In this document: piece after piece, positions 48,118-58,836 of the stretch
How positions within the stretch are numbered: the stretch's first letter is position 1
Layout: each line of letters begins with the position of its first letter
Assembly (NCBI GenBank): GCA_034638255.1
Contig: JAWPGT010000011.1
Location: 682,001 to 746,000 of the forward strand
Direction: 5' to 3'
From: Coprinus comatus
Taxonomy: Eukaryota; Basidiomycota; Agaricomycetes; Agaricales; Agaricaceae
Length of the DNA stretch: 64,000 bases
Program-made: the position numbers and the translations under genes
Notes under the pieces: generated by a model
Seen by the model: the letters and a program-made list of their open reading frames with translations, nothing else
What the model was told of the DNA's origin: nothing
Databases searched by the model: none

Positions 48118-49002
48118 CTAGAGTATATAGAGATTAATATTTTGACCATATGTTCGGGCAAACGAACTGTATACCTCTTCAGCTTTCAATTTTTCATTCA
48201 GTAGTTTCGCAGCCAGTTGGATATCTTTGAGCATAAGCCTCTGCTCACTGAGTTTTTCGGAAGTAGATGTCGGAAAGAAGAGACGATATGCATCAAGACA
48301 AGCTTGCTTTTGACGAGTAGTTAGCTTAAACGCCGATATATCTCTTGAAGGAGAGCCCAGTTCAGAGGAGAGGGGAGAATGGGATTTCTTCGTCCTACGT
48401 CTACGTCTATTATCTTCCGTATATTCATCGTCATTATCCTCATCTCCACTGGCATCTTCCAGGTCTGATTCATTGTATTCATCAGTACCGGAAGCTGAGT
48501 CGATTTTCTGTTCATAATCCGACATGGTTACATCCTCCTCTTGTCGACTGTGGCTGTCGAGCTCGAGAAGAACAGCACAGACAGAGCGCCAATCATCCTT
48601 GCTGACATATCCTTCATCATCAACGTTGTTCCCGTCGGCGGTGAGACTGACAGATGACCAGCCGGTAGCAGCGGTACGGAACACAGCAAGCACCTCGTCG
48701 TCATCAGGCGGAAGGTCCAAAATTTGAAGTGCGGATGGTATTTCTGACAAGGGTATTTGATCTCTGTCCAATTCCATATCACCATCACGAGAGACTGAAG
48801 AGTCTCTTAAAAACCCTCCAGCGTCATCTTCTCGGATGAATCCACCACCGTCCTCTGCGAGGAAACCGCCTTCCTGAGGCTGCGTCACAGACCCTGTGTT
48901 GTTATTTTTGATTCCGATGGGTTTAGCAATGCTGGAAAAAGCATGATCAATTATTTGTTGTACTCTGTCTGGTAAACTGAAAAACGGATTGTCGGAGGAC
49001 AT
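48118..49002 (-). CDS. Acidic protein of unknown function
   Basis: Single uninterrupted frame of 294 residues starting MSSDNPFFSLPDRVQQIIDHAF (the in-frame ATG seven codons upstream adds a hydrophobic stub). I do not recognise the family. Features: a Gly-rich segment repeating GGFL and GGFI units (about residues 40-65), a central region predicted helical with PPDDDEVLAVFRTA and DDEGYVSKDDWRSVCAVLLELD, which looks loosely EF-hand-like, then a strongly acidic stretch with EDASGDEDNDDEYTED, a basic patch NRRRRRTKK that could be a nuclear localisation signal, and a C-terminal helical part TRQKQACLDAYRLFFP to EKLKAEEVYSSFARTYG. This composition suggests a nuclear or chromatin-associated protein, but that is inference only. 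Confidence 0.65.
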   Translation of the reverse strand: MSSDNPFFSLPDRVQQIIDHAFSSIAKPIGIKNNNTGSVTQPQEGGFLAEDGGGFIREDDAGGFLRDSSVSRDGDMELDRDQIPLSEIPSALQILDLPPDDDEVLAVFRTAATGWSSVSLTADGNNVDDEGYVSKDDWRSVCAVLLELDSHSRQEEDVTMSDYEQKIDSASGTDEYNESDLEDASGDEDNDDEYTEDNRRRRRTKKSHSPLSSELGSPSRDISAFKLTTRQKQACLDAYRLFFPTSTSEKLSEQRLMLKDIQLAAKLLNEKLKAEEVYSSFARTYGQNINLYIL

Positions 49003-49083
49003 GATGAGACCAGTAATTAGCAAGACTAAGCAGATAAGCCGTGTAGAATGGGAATAATTGTATGTTTGTGAACATTTGTATCG

Positions 49084-49155
49084 TCTCTGTTAGTATATCG
49101 GTTAGTACACGCGCCTGTCACGCGCGAAAGCGGGGTTCGACTCCCCGACAGAGAG
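49084..49155 (+). tRNA. tRNA-Asp (anticodon GTC)
   Basis: A 72-nt cloverleaf: acceptor TCTCTGT / ACAGAGA with discriminator G at 49155, anticodon stem CGCGC/GCGCG around CTGTCAC (anticodon GTC), T arm CGGGG-TTCGACT-CCCCG. No intron. A run of five T at 49173-49177 is the likely Pol III terminator. A second copy lies at 27346-27418 on the other strand. Confidence 0.92.
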
Positions 49156-49353
49156 ATTACTGTTTGTCACCATTTTTGTGCCAAAATACAGTATATAATA
49201 TATTCTAATATTCTTCCAAGATCATTGCAATACTCCGTACTTCTATAACCTCCGAGATCTTCTGTCACAATATGAACAAAACAAATAACAAAGAAATGGA
49301 ATAGGTGAGTGGTGAGTATGGATGTAGAAACCCTAACCCTGATGTGATGATCC

Positions 49354-50610
49354 ATGTTCCTTCGCAGCACTCGATTTCTGCATACCGCTCGGGCTCTGAG
49401 CCACGAGAATCCACTCGTATGTTCCAAGTTCCAATCTTTCATTCGTAATTCAAAGAACTCTAGGGCTTGCCAAGGTCCTCCAACCGCCCAGCCCCATCTA
49501 TACCACGTCGGAATGCTGGACCAATTCAGAAACGAAAAATCCCTCACGTCAAACATGTAGTCGTAGTCGCGTCAGGAAAAGGAGGTGTTGGGAAGAGCAC
49601 AGTGTCCGGTTAGTCTGCCTCTTCCATCTGCAATAAAAGGAGTTATCTAACCGCGTAACATAGCAAACCTCGCATTTGCTCTTGCTGCAGCACGTCCTCG
49701 CGCAAAGGTTGGACTACTCGATTTGGATGTGTTCGGTCCTTCGATCCCCAAGCTGATGGGTCTAGAAAACATAGGAGAACCCGATTTAACACCTAGTACG
49801 TTTATTGCAATTCCAAATATGTTTAAACCTGAATACTGTTGTAGATGGAGCACTTCTTCCTCTCACAAATAATGGAATTCCGACAATGTCAATGGGGTAT
49901 CTATTACCCCCGTCATCCGCTAATGATGCTCCTGCAGTGTGGCGTGGTTTAATGGTCCAGAAGGCAGTCCAGCAACTCCTTTTTGACGTAGATTGGAGAG
50001 GAAGGAATGCCGATGATGGACTGGACGTTGTGGTTATTGATATGCCGCCTGGAACAGGCGACGTTCAATTGACTCTCGCCCAATTGGTCAAGGTCGACGG
50101 TCAGCATATCCTATCACTCATTTTCATTGTATCGTATCTTTACATACCACACAGGTGCTATCATTGTCTCTACACCTCAAGACGTTGCATTATTAGATGC
50201 AAGAAAAGGTGTACACATGTTCAAAAAGGTCGACGTTCCCGTACGTTGTCAGTGTGAATTAAAGAACCATTTCGAACTCACCTTCGTTCAAGATCTATGG
50301 CCTTGTCATCAATTCAGCATATTATCGATGCCCTTCTTGTTCCAACAAACACTATATCTTTGGGTCACTAGACTCTGCCAATCGTGCTATCAAAGAGCTT
50401 GGCATAGCAGACTCCAGTACGGATACCGGCTCGCTCGGAGAACTCCCACTTGTCGCTGAAGTCAGCAACCTAGGAGATCAAGGTCGTCTAGGAGAGATAT
50501 TCCTTGGGGAGAGATTGACATCACAGCATGAGGGTTTGAAAGATATCAGAACCATCATGGATAATATTGCAAATAATGTATGGGGAAAACTCGATAAATC
50601 ATTGGTCTAG
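49354..50610 (+). CDS. IND1: Mitochondrial Fe-S P-loop NTPase IND1/NUBPL
   Basis: Mrp/NBP35-family ATPase that delivers iron-sulfur clusters to respiratory complex I in mitochondria. The first exon ([21 protein letters not shown]) and the next stretch are Arg/Ser-rich, matching a mitochondrial presequence. The nucleotide-binding motif is [20 protein letters not shown], interrupted by an intron after STVS. Further family motifs: [59 protein letters not shown], and the cluster-binding CxxC in [15 protein letters not shown]. Six exons, about 335 residues. It ends only 32 bp before the stop of the convergent deacetylase gene. Confidence 0.9.
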
Positions 50611-50642
50611 GCAACAATGGTATACTCGGTATCGTTCGTCCT

Positions 50643-52186
50643 TCATACCATTCTCTCTTCTATGAGAGGGAATACATTCTCAAAGCAATTTGTGACACTG
50701 TCCAAGTACTCTGTTGTATTGTGATCATGCATATTCCCGGCGGGAACATCCAACTAGACGGTTTAACTTTAGAACTCGATTAATATATACAGGTGGAGGA
50801 ACGTACAGTGAACGAAGGTGCATATAGCGGAAATCCTTGGTGGTCGGGAATGTCGGTTTCTAAGTCCAAGGGTTTTCCGACCTATTGTAGTAGTTTCTGT
50901 CAGTCTGTCGTCACATATGAAACGTGCTTTCTCACTGCAATGGATGTCAAGTAAGCCCACGCTCGAGCCGCATTTGGGGAGTTGTAACCACCACCACCAA
51001 GTAGTAGTTTCTTTCCTGCCCAATTTTTGACAATACGGGATATACACCATCCAAGCGACCCATCTGACCCTCCAATAGACCAGTTGAATGTCGCATAAGG
51101 ATCCCCTGCCAGTGCATCAGTGCCGCACTGTACGACAATATAATTTGGTTGAAAGATGTCCTTGATTCGCTCCACGATGGCCCAAATCGCAGCATAAGTT
51201 TTATTAGATGCACCCTGGCGAAGCGGAAGGCTGAGATTGAAAGGATCAAATAACGGATCTGAGGTGTTTGGCAACTCTGCCCGAGGAGATACTGGGAAAA
51301 ATCCTAGTGAAGTATGGTGGATACTTAAGGTCTGAACTTATGTCATGACGTGTTGGAAGAGTTAACAGCAATGCGAAACTAACCAGTGTCCGGGGACTAG
51401 TAGATGATATTGACGAGGAGAAAGCGGAGGAGACGGCATCTGAGAAATGGAGGTCAAGGTCGAGATAAAAGACACGAGGTAGTTCCACTGGGGTTTGCGA
51501 TGGTGTTGATTTTACCGGGCTTCTCTTGAGTGTCATGATAGCTAGAATACAGTCTGCAACATAGCAGAATCCGGATGCATGAGCCTTGTATGCGTGGTGT
51601 CTGTTAAGGGTATGTCAGCTCAGTAATTTACAAACAACACGATGATTCAAGATGAGCAACCTTCCTCCGTCCCAATTGATAGCAATTTCGCAGGGGTCAT
51701 TCCGAAGAGCGTTTACGCCAGCAAGTGTAGCTCCCGCAACAAGTCGGATATAGTCATCTATGCCAGGAAACAGTGGACAGTCCTATGAACAAAGTTGCTC
51801 GGTAAACTCTTGTTCACGACAATGATGATACTTACATCTTCAAGCCCAAATTCAGCTCTAAGGGCAATAACATCTTCTGTCTGGAGATCTTTATGTGAAT
51901 TTTTGGGTTCAAGAATGAAGTCCAAATAATCAGAGGTATGATAGATAGCGAGTTCCTGCCGTGTAGCTTGGTGGGGAGGGACAATCCGAATCAAATTGGG
52001 AGGGCTCAGTAGACCCAAGGCCTTAATCAAGGAGTGGACCACAAATGATCTCTTTTTATTTGAGGGTAAAAGAGAGGCAACCTGTTTGACAATTAATGTT
52101 TTATCAAGAAATCATTATATTGTAGGTTTCAAATTTGCACTAACTTTGATTAGCTCAAATGATGCAACATAAGCAACCTGTGGCAT
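50643..52186 (-). CDS. HOS1: Class I histone deacetylase, Hos1/HDAC8-like
   Basis: Zinc-dependent lysine deacetylase. Start MPQVAYVASFELIK (52184-52186) followed by an intron, then VASLLPSNKKR. Catalytic features: INWDGGRHHAYKAHASGFCYV with the His-His pair, DLDLHFSD with Asp and His zinc ligands, GTDALAGDP with the second Asp, and LLLGGGGYN with the catalytic tyrosine. Where most class I enzymes read HHGDG after the Asp, this one reads HFSDA. Six introns; the last joins YAPSFT to LDVPAGNMHDHNT, and the stop is at 50643-50645. About 395 residues, a compact enzyme without extensions. Assignment to Hos1 rather than HDAC8 proper is tentative. Confidence 0.85.
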
Positions 52187-52233
52187 CTTCAGTCTATATG
52201 TAAGGTAGCAGTGAATAGTAAACTGGGCTAGAT

Positions 52234-52280
52234 CTGATGAGAGCTGGTCTCATCAGGAAACTCAGAGTTCCTGATGAGAC
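52234..52280. repeat. Three alternating copies of CTGATGAGA forming overlapping palindromes
   Basis: CTGATGAGA (52234-52242), its reverse complement TCTCATCAG (52248-52256) and again CTGATGAGA (52270-52278). The last two extend to 13-bp arms GTCTCATCAGGAA / TTCCTGATGAGAC with an 8-nt loop, so either pair can form a hairpin. Confidence 0.8.
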
Positions 52281-53031
52281 TAACTTGTAAATGGACATTC
52301 ATTTTCCTTTATTATTTGATTACATCAGTATAGATAAAATATATGCAACTTTATCTTCCATCCCTCAGTTTCATTGTTCTTGAAAGAGTACAACTCAGCA
52401 TTAGAAAGTGAATATAACTGCTCTGTATATTTGTGCTAACCTGAAAGAGTACAACTACAATACAAGTTAGTTACATGACAAAATGGATATGAAGATGCAT
52501 TCTCACCTCAGTTGTTAAAAGCAACATGTAGACATGTAGTAGGAGTCATTGGATAGGTACTCACAGTTATATGGGAAGGTGGATATGTTGAACTATTATT
52601 AGTTCTTCCATGACATTCTCTAATGCATCAGTAAACCATATGTGAACTTATTCAACTTGATGGCTTATTTTCTTAAAGTTAACTTGACTAGCTTATCTCA
52701 AGCTTGTGATAAGTTTAAAAAAAGTACATTAAGTGTTACAGTTTCATATTTATCATGACTAATCATGGACGATAGTGTACTTTCTCTTACTTGTCTCACA
52801 TAGCCTTAGACTACTGTTCCGTATAGCCTTGGACTAGTACTTTCTACAGACTTCCACTTGTCATTTCACTCACTGTTTCAGCTGTAGATAGTTTCACTCT
52901 CTTGTCTCACATGTATCAAGCATAGCCTACAACCTGTACTCATAGTTGTATAAATACATGGACAGTGACAGAGATTAAGCCCCAGCTTAATACTCTAACG
53001 TCTAAGTCTTCTGTTCTACTTGCTATCATCA
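52272..53031. repeat. Candidate LTR or terminal repeat of an unidentified element
   Basis: AT-rich segment of 760 bp beginning TGATGAGAC and ending GCTATCATCA, that is TG...CA with inverted TGATGA/TCATCA tips. A TATA-like TATAAATA lies about 90 bp before the right end. Contains internal near-duplications (GAAAGAGTACAACT at about 52382 and 52442; CTTGTCTCACAT twice). No matching target duplication was found at its edges and no second copy is in the window, so this is a tentative call. Confidence 0.25.
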
Positions 53032-53289
53032 TTTCGCCTCTACCTTGATAACCCTAGAACTTGGAGTCAGCTCTAACTCCTGCACAAATGGCTTACTAGT
53101 AAGGAACACCTGTGATCTACAGTCTGAGTACTGTGGAGGTTGTCCCCTGAAAGTAGTCTCAGTAAGAGTAGACATTCTCCTCCTACGAGCACCTTGAAGA
53201 GGTCCATTGTAGCATTGTCTATACCAAAACGGAGGTATAGGCAAGATCATAACATTAAGTAACACAAGCTATAAGTAATTTAAATATAT

Positions 53290-53475
53290 AAGTCATTCAA
53301 GCCTGTAAGGCTTCAAGCTTCTAAGTCAAAAGTGCATAAGAGTCCAAGATGCCCAAGTAAATATAAGTGTATAAGGATCTAAGGGTTCAAGGTACCTAAG
53401 TAAATATAAGTGTATAAGCATTTAAACATTCAAGTCATTAAGCCAGAAAAGGTATATTAAGGGACTCAAGTTAGG
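53290..53475 (+). repeat. Array of short AAGT-type repeats, including an exact 21-bp direct repeat
   Basis: Many variants of AAGTNNNNAAG follow each other. An exact 21-bp unit beginning AAGTAAATATAAGTGTATAA sits at 53355-53375 and 53398-53418, a period of 43 bp. Confidence 0.7.
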
Positions 53476-53569
53476 TAAGTATCCTAAATAGTTATGTCAA
53501 CTTCTTTTTTTCTGATGTCATATTAGATACTATAAATAAAATATTCTCACTACTACAATAGTTTTACTT

Positions 53570-54200
53570 CTATCCTCCATCCTTATTCAACCTTACCCCA
53601 TCCCAATTACCACTTATACCACCTGAGTTCATCCTTATCATCATCTCTATTCTCTAAGTTCATTTTCGTTACCACTTTATTCATTACCTACCCATATCCT
53701 CCTCTACTATCCTTGTTAATACCTCCCTCATATCTTTACCACTTCCATTCTCTAAGTCCATCCTCACCATCACTTTGTTTATCACCTATCTCCTTCTCTA
53801 ATATCCTTGTGAACATCTCCATCCTTATATCCTGATTTCTTACCACTACCTCTATTCTCCACATTCATTACCCCATCTTCATTACCCCATCTTCATTACC
53901 ACTTCATCCATCTTCTACTTTTATTACCACTTCTATTCTCATATCCCCATCACCATATCTATCCTCATCACCATATCTATCCTCAATCCTCATTATTACC
54001 ATAATCACATTTAACTCCAGCTTTATCACCTCCAAGTCCTTGGAATTCAACATTGTTGCTCCTTACTTTACCCACTCATCTCTAAATTCACCCCCATCAC
54101 CATTTTATCCATCTTCATTACTCATGTTTTAATTTTCGCCACCACCACTCTTCACTTCATTCTTATCCTCATTATATTTCACTCCTTGACCATCACCTCA
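53570..54200 (+). repeat. Degenerate pyrimidine-rich tandem repeat, period about 100 bp
   Basis: One strand is almost purely C, T and A over 600 bp. Matching landmarks ATTCTCTAAGT(T/C)CAT recur with CTCTAAG at 53651 and 53749, and a weaker ATTCTCCACATTCAT at about 53854; between them the same order of ACCACTT, ATTACCTAC(C/T), TATCCTTGTTAA-like blocks repeats. So the unit is about 98-108 bp and strongly eroded. Short CATCACCATATCTATCCTC repeats occur near 53950. Confidence 0.6.
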
Positions 54201-54546
54201 CCTTTTACTACTTCACTTCTTCTCTTCAAGACTATGTGATGACATGTTCAGATCCTCTAATAACATCCAACATGTCCACATCACCTTCCAATCCCAAACA
54301 AGTCTCCGATGATTTGTTTCAACCAATTTCATAAGATTCCGATCAACAATAGCCTTAACCCTGGACTGATAACAACCACCTTCCTACAACTCCAACTACC
54401 CCTTCCTTTGACAACCACCATCTACAATATTATTGTAGCTCCTCACTCTCCAAATCATGACAGAAATGTGATACCTGGGAGAGATTTTGATGATAAATTG
54501 GAAATGATAGTCTAGTTGCAGGAGGTAGAGTTGAAGAGAGAGGAGT

Positions 54547-57500
54547 TTACACTGCAATCTTGAATGCATGATGATCTATATATTTGTTAACATAGAAACG
54601 GGACCAGCAATCTAAGACTTCATTGCTTGGAACACAACTGTTAATACATTGATCTCCAAAAATGGGAACAAGATGTGAAGCCCATAGAATATGGGAGATA
54701 GGGATAATATATGTATTTTGAAAGAGTGTTTTCTTGACTATCCACATTCCTGTATTAGGATTAGGTTCAGAAAATGAAAAATGGTAGTTTGTGACAAGTG
54801 CATATTCATGCACATGACCATGGACAATGAAGGAGAATAGAAGCCAAACTCATGACTTGATATCGTTTCAGAGGTTGGCTTTGTTTTGACAAAAACAGTA
54901 TCATATCTTCCAGTGCCACCATGCCAGCATGGAAGAGCATGAATTTGGTCAGTTTTCATGGTTCGGGGGCCTGTAGAAGCTCCTGGAGCATAATATGTAG
55001 CCATTGCAGATGGATGGATTGACAATCGGATTCTTTCACAGTCCTGGAGTGAAAGAGAGGGTTGGAAGGGGTGGAACTGGTTCATGTACTGGTGAATTTG
55101 GGAAGGAAGGGGAGTGGTGTCAATACGTGTTGCTAGGACTGAGAGAGGTAAAGATTTATCTATAAGTTTGAATTAATATTAATAATAATCGTAAATGTGA
55201 ATGTTACCTACATGTACAAGTCTTTGATAGAGTGAGAACAGTATCATGTTTAGAAGAATGTGAAACTGTATTATTAACCTGTCTTTGTTGTATATTATCT
55301 AAAGTTGAAAGTTCATAAGTTATTTATAAAAGATCAAATTATTGAAATCGTACTTGTGGTTTCCAACAGCATTCCAACTTTGTTATATTTTGCACATGCC
55401 TTGTGGAGTTGATCAATACGAGTATTCCTTTCTAAAATTTGGAACAATGCTTGAAAACATTGCTACGCTGATATGGATCTTTTACAGCAGAGATATGTCT
55501 ATTTTCTGTGATAGAGGAACATAGGCCATTAAGTGCACCAAATGCATGGATTGATGCACCATAATGAACCATTGAGTGCTGTCAGGGTGGTATTGAGTCT
55601 TCTTTTCAGACACCAGATGAGACAAAAATATTGCAGTGTTCGTGAAAGCGGACAAGTGCCAACTGTAGATTATTTAAGTCAGTTGAATCAATAATATCCT
55701 TATGAGCTATATAACAGAAGTCTAGAAAAGCACAAAGACATTGTACAATCTGAAGAGGGACACATCCTTCGATAACAGCAAGATAAATCTTAGATTGTAA
55801 TATTAGAATATGTGTTCAGGTTACTTATAAGTAGTACTCACCTTCATCAAAGCCTTTGAGTCGTCACCTGTCCACTGCTTAAAGCGGCGGCCTTGAGGAA
55901 AATGATGTAGTCCAGAAAAAGGAGGCATTTCCAAAACACTGAAGTTTATTATTAGTTAAATAATCTTGTGTTATTCAATTGTATGTACATACTGAGCATC
56001 AAGATCATCAATAATTATCTTTGCATTTTTCGGAGTATTATGGGCCACAATGTATTTCTCAATCCATTTTACAATATGATCTTTGAAAACTCCCTTGATA
56101 ATTTGGTGAAGCAAATCGGGGGAGATGAGTTCATAGATATCAGCATGTGGGAAGTCTTCTGTAAATGGCTAGCAATATCATGATTTGGTAAAGCTCATAA
56201 ATGGGAGAGAATAGCATGACACATACTGCAATATCTGAAACAACTCCATACTCAACCCATGCTTCTCCTACTTCCAGATTCATAGCAATAGCAAGAGTAT
56301 GTGCTAATGTTCGTGGCGTAAAGGGACTATCTTCCAAAAAAGCGGGGTCATGTTTTGGAAGTGTAAGACATCTAAGAGCAGGTGTAAAGCTGTATACTGC
56401 TAGTAAAAAGATAATAAAATACATACCTTGGACACCAATTTTGAACAATACTTGCAACCAAGCATTGTTCAGGGTAATCTCCAATATATGGACCAAGTCC
56501 AAATATAATTTTTCAGTAATATCCATCAGGACAGTGCATAAGAATGGGTGTGGTCATCCCATGTTTCAGTGGTTGAAGGATATGTGAGAGTGAAGTATGG
56601 AATATCTGCCGGAGGTATTTTCGAAATGTGTCAGTATCACTATAGCAAGTTTCAGCTTTTTAGAAATATGTTAGCTCAAAGTTCGTTATACAATAGGCTT
56701 TTATGACTTACTTTTTACATTTGCTAGGAATCCTATAAGAACAAAACCATCACAGCTAACGTGGTGTGCTGAATTTGTAAGATTTCCAATAGAGAGATAC
56801 AATGGCCAAAATGTATTGTTTCCAGTAGCAACAGAGACCGTAGTCTTGTCACTACTGAGAATAATTAGAACAAATGTTGAGCCAGTTGCATTGGGATCTT
56901 CGCCAATAATATTCTAGTATACATAGAAATAATAAGTATAAAATATTTTAAATAATCAATTAGTTGGAATAAAACTTACAGCTTGCTGCCAGGACCAGTC
57001 ACCAGACATAAAATCTCCAAATTGATGGTTATTGTTGCCCTCATATTCATGATAAGGCTGATAATCAATTTCACCATCAAAGTCAGGATTATCAAGGATA
57101 TTCTGTACAACTTCATATGGATTTCGATAGTAAACTTTGACATCTTGATCCATCCATGGTGGTTTTGGACTATGAGCAGGAACTTCTCCTTGATATTTGA
57201 AGTTAAATTTCTGCCATTTGAGGTTGTTGTAGGGTATTTTATCAATGGTGTTTCGAAGTTCTCGATAATTTTTGAATGGTGAAGCATTAGATACTGATTG
57301 ATTCCAAAGTTTGAAGAGTGTAAAGGGACCTTCCTCACCGACCCTTACACCGACACACCGACTACCGACCGATCCTCCGATGTTCCGACTTCCATCGGAA
57401 CACCTCCCGACTCCGCGCTTTCACGACTTGCCCCCTCACATGACTCGTCCCCCATTGTTCCCATTGTCCATGTTACGACATCCCTCTGGACAATAGCTGG

Positions 57501-58511
57501 CGTCTCTGTTTGTATAGTAGTATATATTGTGTGTAGCCTGTGCGAGTGAATCCCCAACTCTTTCTCTTTGGATTCCTTGCTAGGTATGTTGTATCTGCTC
57601 TGTAATATGTTTCCGATCAAATATAACTTTGGATTCCTCGCTAGTTGTCAGGCCATCCGTCGCCGACGTGAGTCGCCCTTACAAAGAGTGTATCTGCCTC
57701 GCTCGCCAACATTTGACTTTTCTGGAAGATGAAATCAGCAGTCTCAAACTGAACTTCATCCCAAAATGGATACCAATCTCCAATTGGATGAGAATCGGGG
57801 CTAGGAGGAGCACCTTCTGATACTGGGATCCCTTGTGAATCATATTTCCATCCTATTGAAATGGTAATATATCAATAACTTAACATTTGAGTATTTTGTA
57901 TAGAGGTAAATTTACCTGTTAACTTTGGATGGTACTCTCGTTTCAATTCTGTCACATGAGGAGGCTGAACAGTATCTGAAGAGGGAATATGTGGTGGGTT
58001 GTAGAAAGGAACATTGGTTATGGGTGGAATTGGTACTAAAGTAGAATAATATTAATTGCTTGGTACCTTGAAAAATCTAGGTAAATGTACTTTGGGTAAG
58101 GTGAGGGTCTACAGGATCTGGAGGCAAAGTTTCCTTTGGTGAAACATTGGGGTGAGGACTAAGAGTAGAATATGGGGTTCTGCTTTGTTGGTTATCATGG
58201 TAAGGAGATGGTATAGGGACTGAAGTCGGTAGTGGAATATTTGAATTTGGAATTCTATAAACAATCAGCTAAATAAATAGTAGTAGTGTTTCTACTTGCT
58301 TACCTATGCTGTCAAGGTACTTGCTCTGCTAAACGCACTCTCTAGTGGTTTAATTATAAGTTTATTACTTCAAATTAATGATAGATGGGAGGCAACTTAC
58401 AAGTTTGTGTTTCTTTTTAAAGTGTTGTTTATAACCACCCAAGGAACAAGTAACTTGATAACATCCAGCATATGGACACTGGAAATGATAGGGAGAGGAA
58501 TATACAGGCAT
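54547..58511 (-). pseudogene. Plavaka-family (CACTA-like) transposase, disrupted
   Basis: N-terminus MPVYSSPYHFQCPYAG carries a C2H2 zinc finger (C-x4-C-x12-H-x4-H). Then REYHPKLT-GWKYDSQGIPVSEG, a low-complexity linker and the core typical of Plavaka: DWYPFWDEVQFETADF, SSDKTTVSVATGNNTFWPLYLSIGNL, PFTEDFPHADIYELISPDLLHQIIKGVFKDHI, RRFKQWTGDDSKALMKVY and ERIRLSIHPSAMATYYAP, ending FYVNKYIDHHAFKIA. Around ten short introns. Breaks: a 365-bp insertion inside the exon after SEADTLF (57319-57683), and a one-base frameshift at about 54,855 between TISSHE and VWLLFSFIVHGH. Acidic catalytic residues of the DDE core appear preserved in the read segments but were not verified individually. A longer N-terminus starting at 58610 (MGLVISTRLNRS) is possible. 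Confidence 0.8.
57319..57683 (+). mobile_element. Solo LTR (Gypsy-type features) inserted in the transposase exon
   Basis: Begins TGTAAAGGG and ends CCCTTACA, a TG...CA pair with short inverted tips, and is flanked by the direct repeat AAGAG (57314-57318 and 57684-57688). It is visibly richer in C and G than the surrounding AT-rich element. A TATATATT-like box lies near 57522. Removing it with one AAGAG copy fuses the transposase frame exactly, SEADTLF to KLWNQSVS. Inside, the 18-mer CTTTGGATTCCT(T/C)GCTAG occurs twice (57566-57583 and 57627-57644). No internal retroelement genes are present. Confidence 0.75.
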
Positions 58512-58836
58512 TGAAGAAGAGGAAAGGTAGCGGGGGTAGAAGGGAGATGTTGGAGGAAAGAACAAATGTCTTGGAGACCTGTTGAGCCTAGTGGAAATGA
58601 CCAGTCCCAAGATTCCTGAGTAACAAAAGATGCGCTGGCAAGTAAATCAATAGAAAGGCACAATGACCAATAGATTCAGCAGTGATCGGGCATTATGATC
58701 AATAGCCGTCACCCCAATGCTTCGGTTTACATTTAGTAGTTTTTGTTACCACCACAACTGCTGGCAATTGGTTCGTTTTGCCTCTCTCTGTCTGTCTCTG
58801 CCAGTCTCTCTTCACCCATCATCTGCTTCCACTACC

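Larger units (their letters stand above)
53032..54546. other. Repeat-rich spacer left of the transposase
   Basis: Holds no convincing gene. A minus-strand frame at 53029-53265 (78 codons, including MSTLTETTFRGQPPQ) might be a retroelement remnant. Then come the AAGT-type array and the pyrimidine-rich degenerate repeats described separately. At 54240-54500 a gag-like or low-complexity coding remnant (MSTSPSNPKQVSDDLFQPIS then a stop) is possible but unproven. Confidence 0.4.

Noticed and set aside
52187..54546. A CRISPR-like or satellite array in the repeat region.
   Set aside because: Repeats are short, degenerate and without regular unique spacers, and the sequence is eukaryotic.
57314..57692. 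A 9-bp direct repeat AAGAGTGTA around the insertion, suggesting a Mutator-like element.
   Set aside because: The last four bases TGTA coincide with the first bases of the inserted TG...CA sequence. A 5-bp duplication AAGAG with TGTAA...TTACA termini fits a solo LTR better; the 9-bp reading leaves unmatched element tips.
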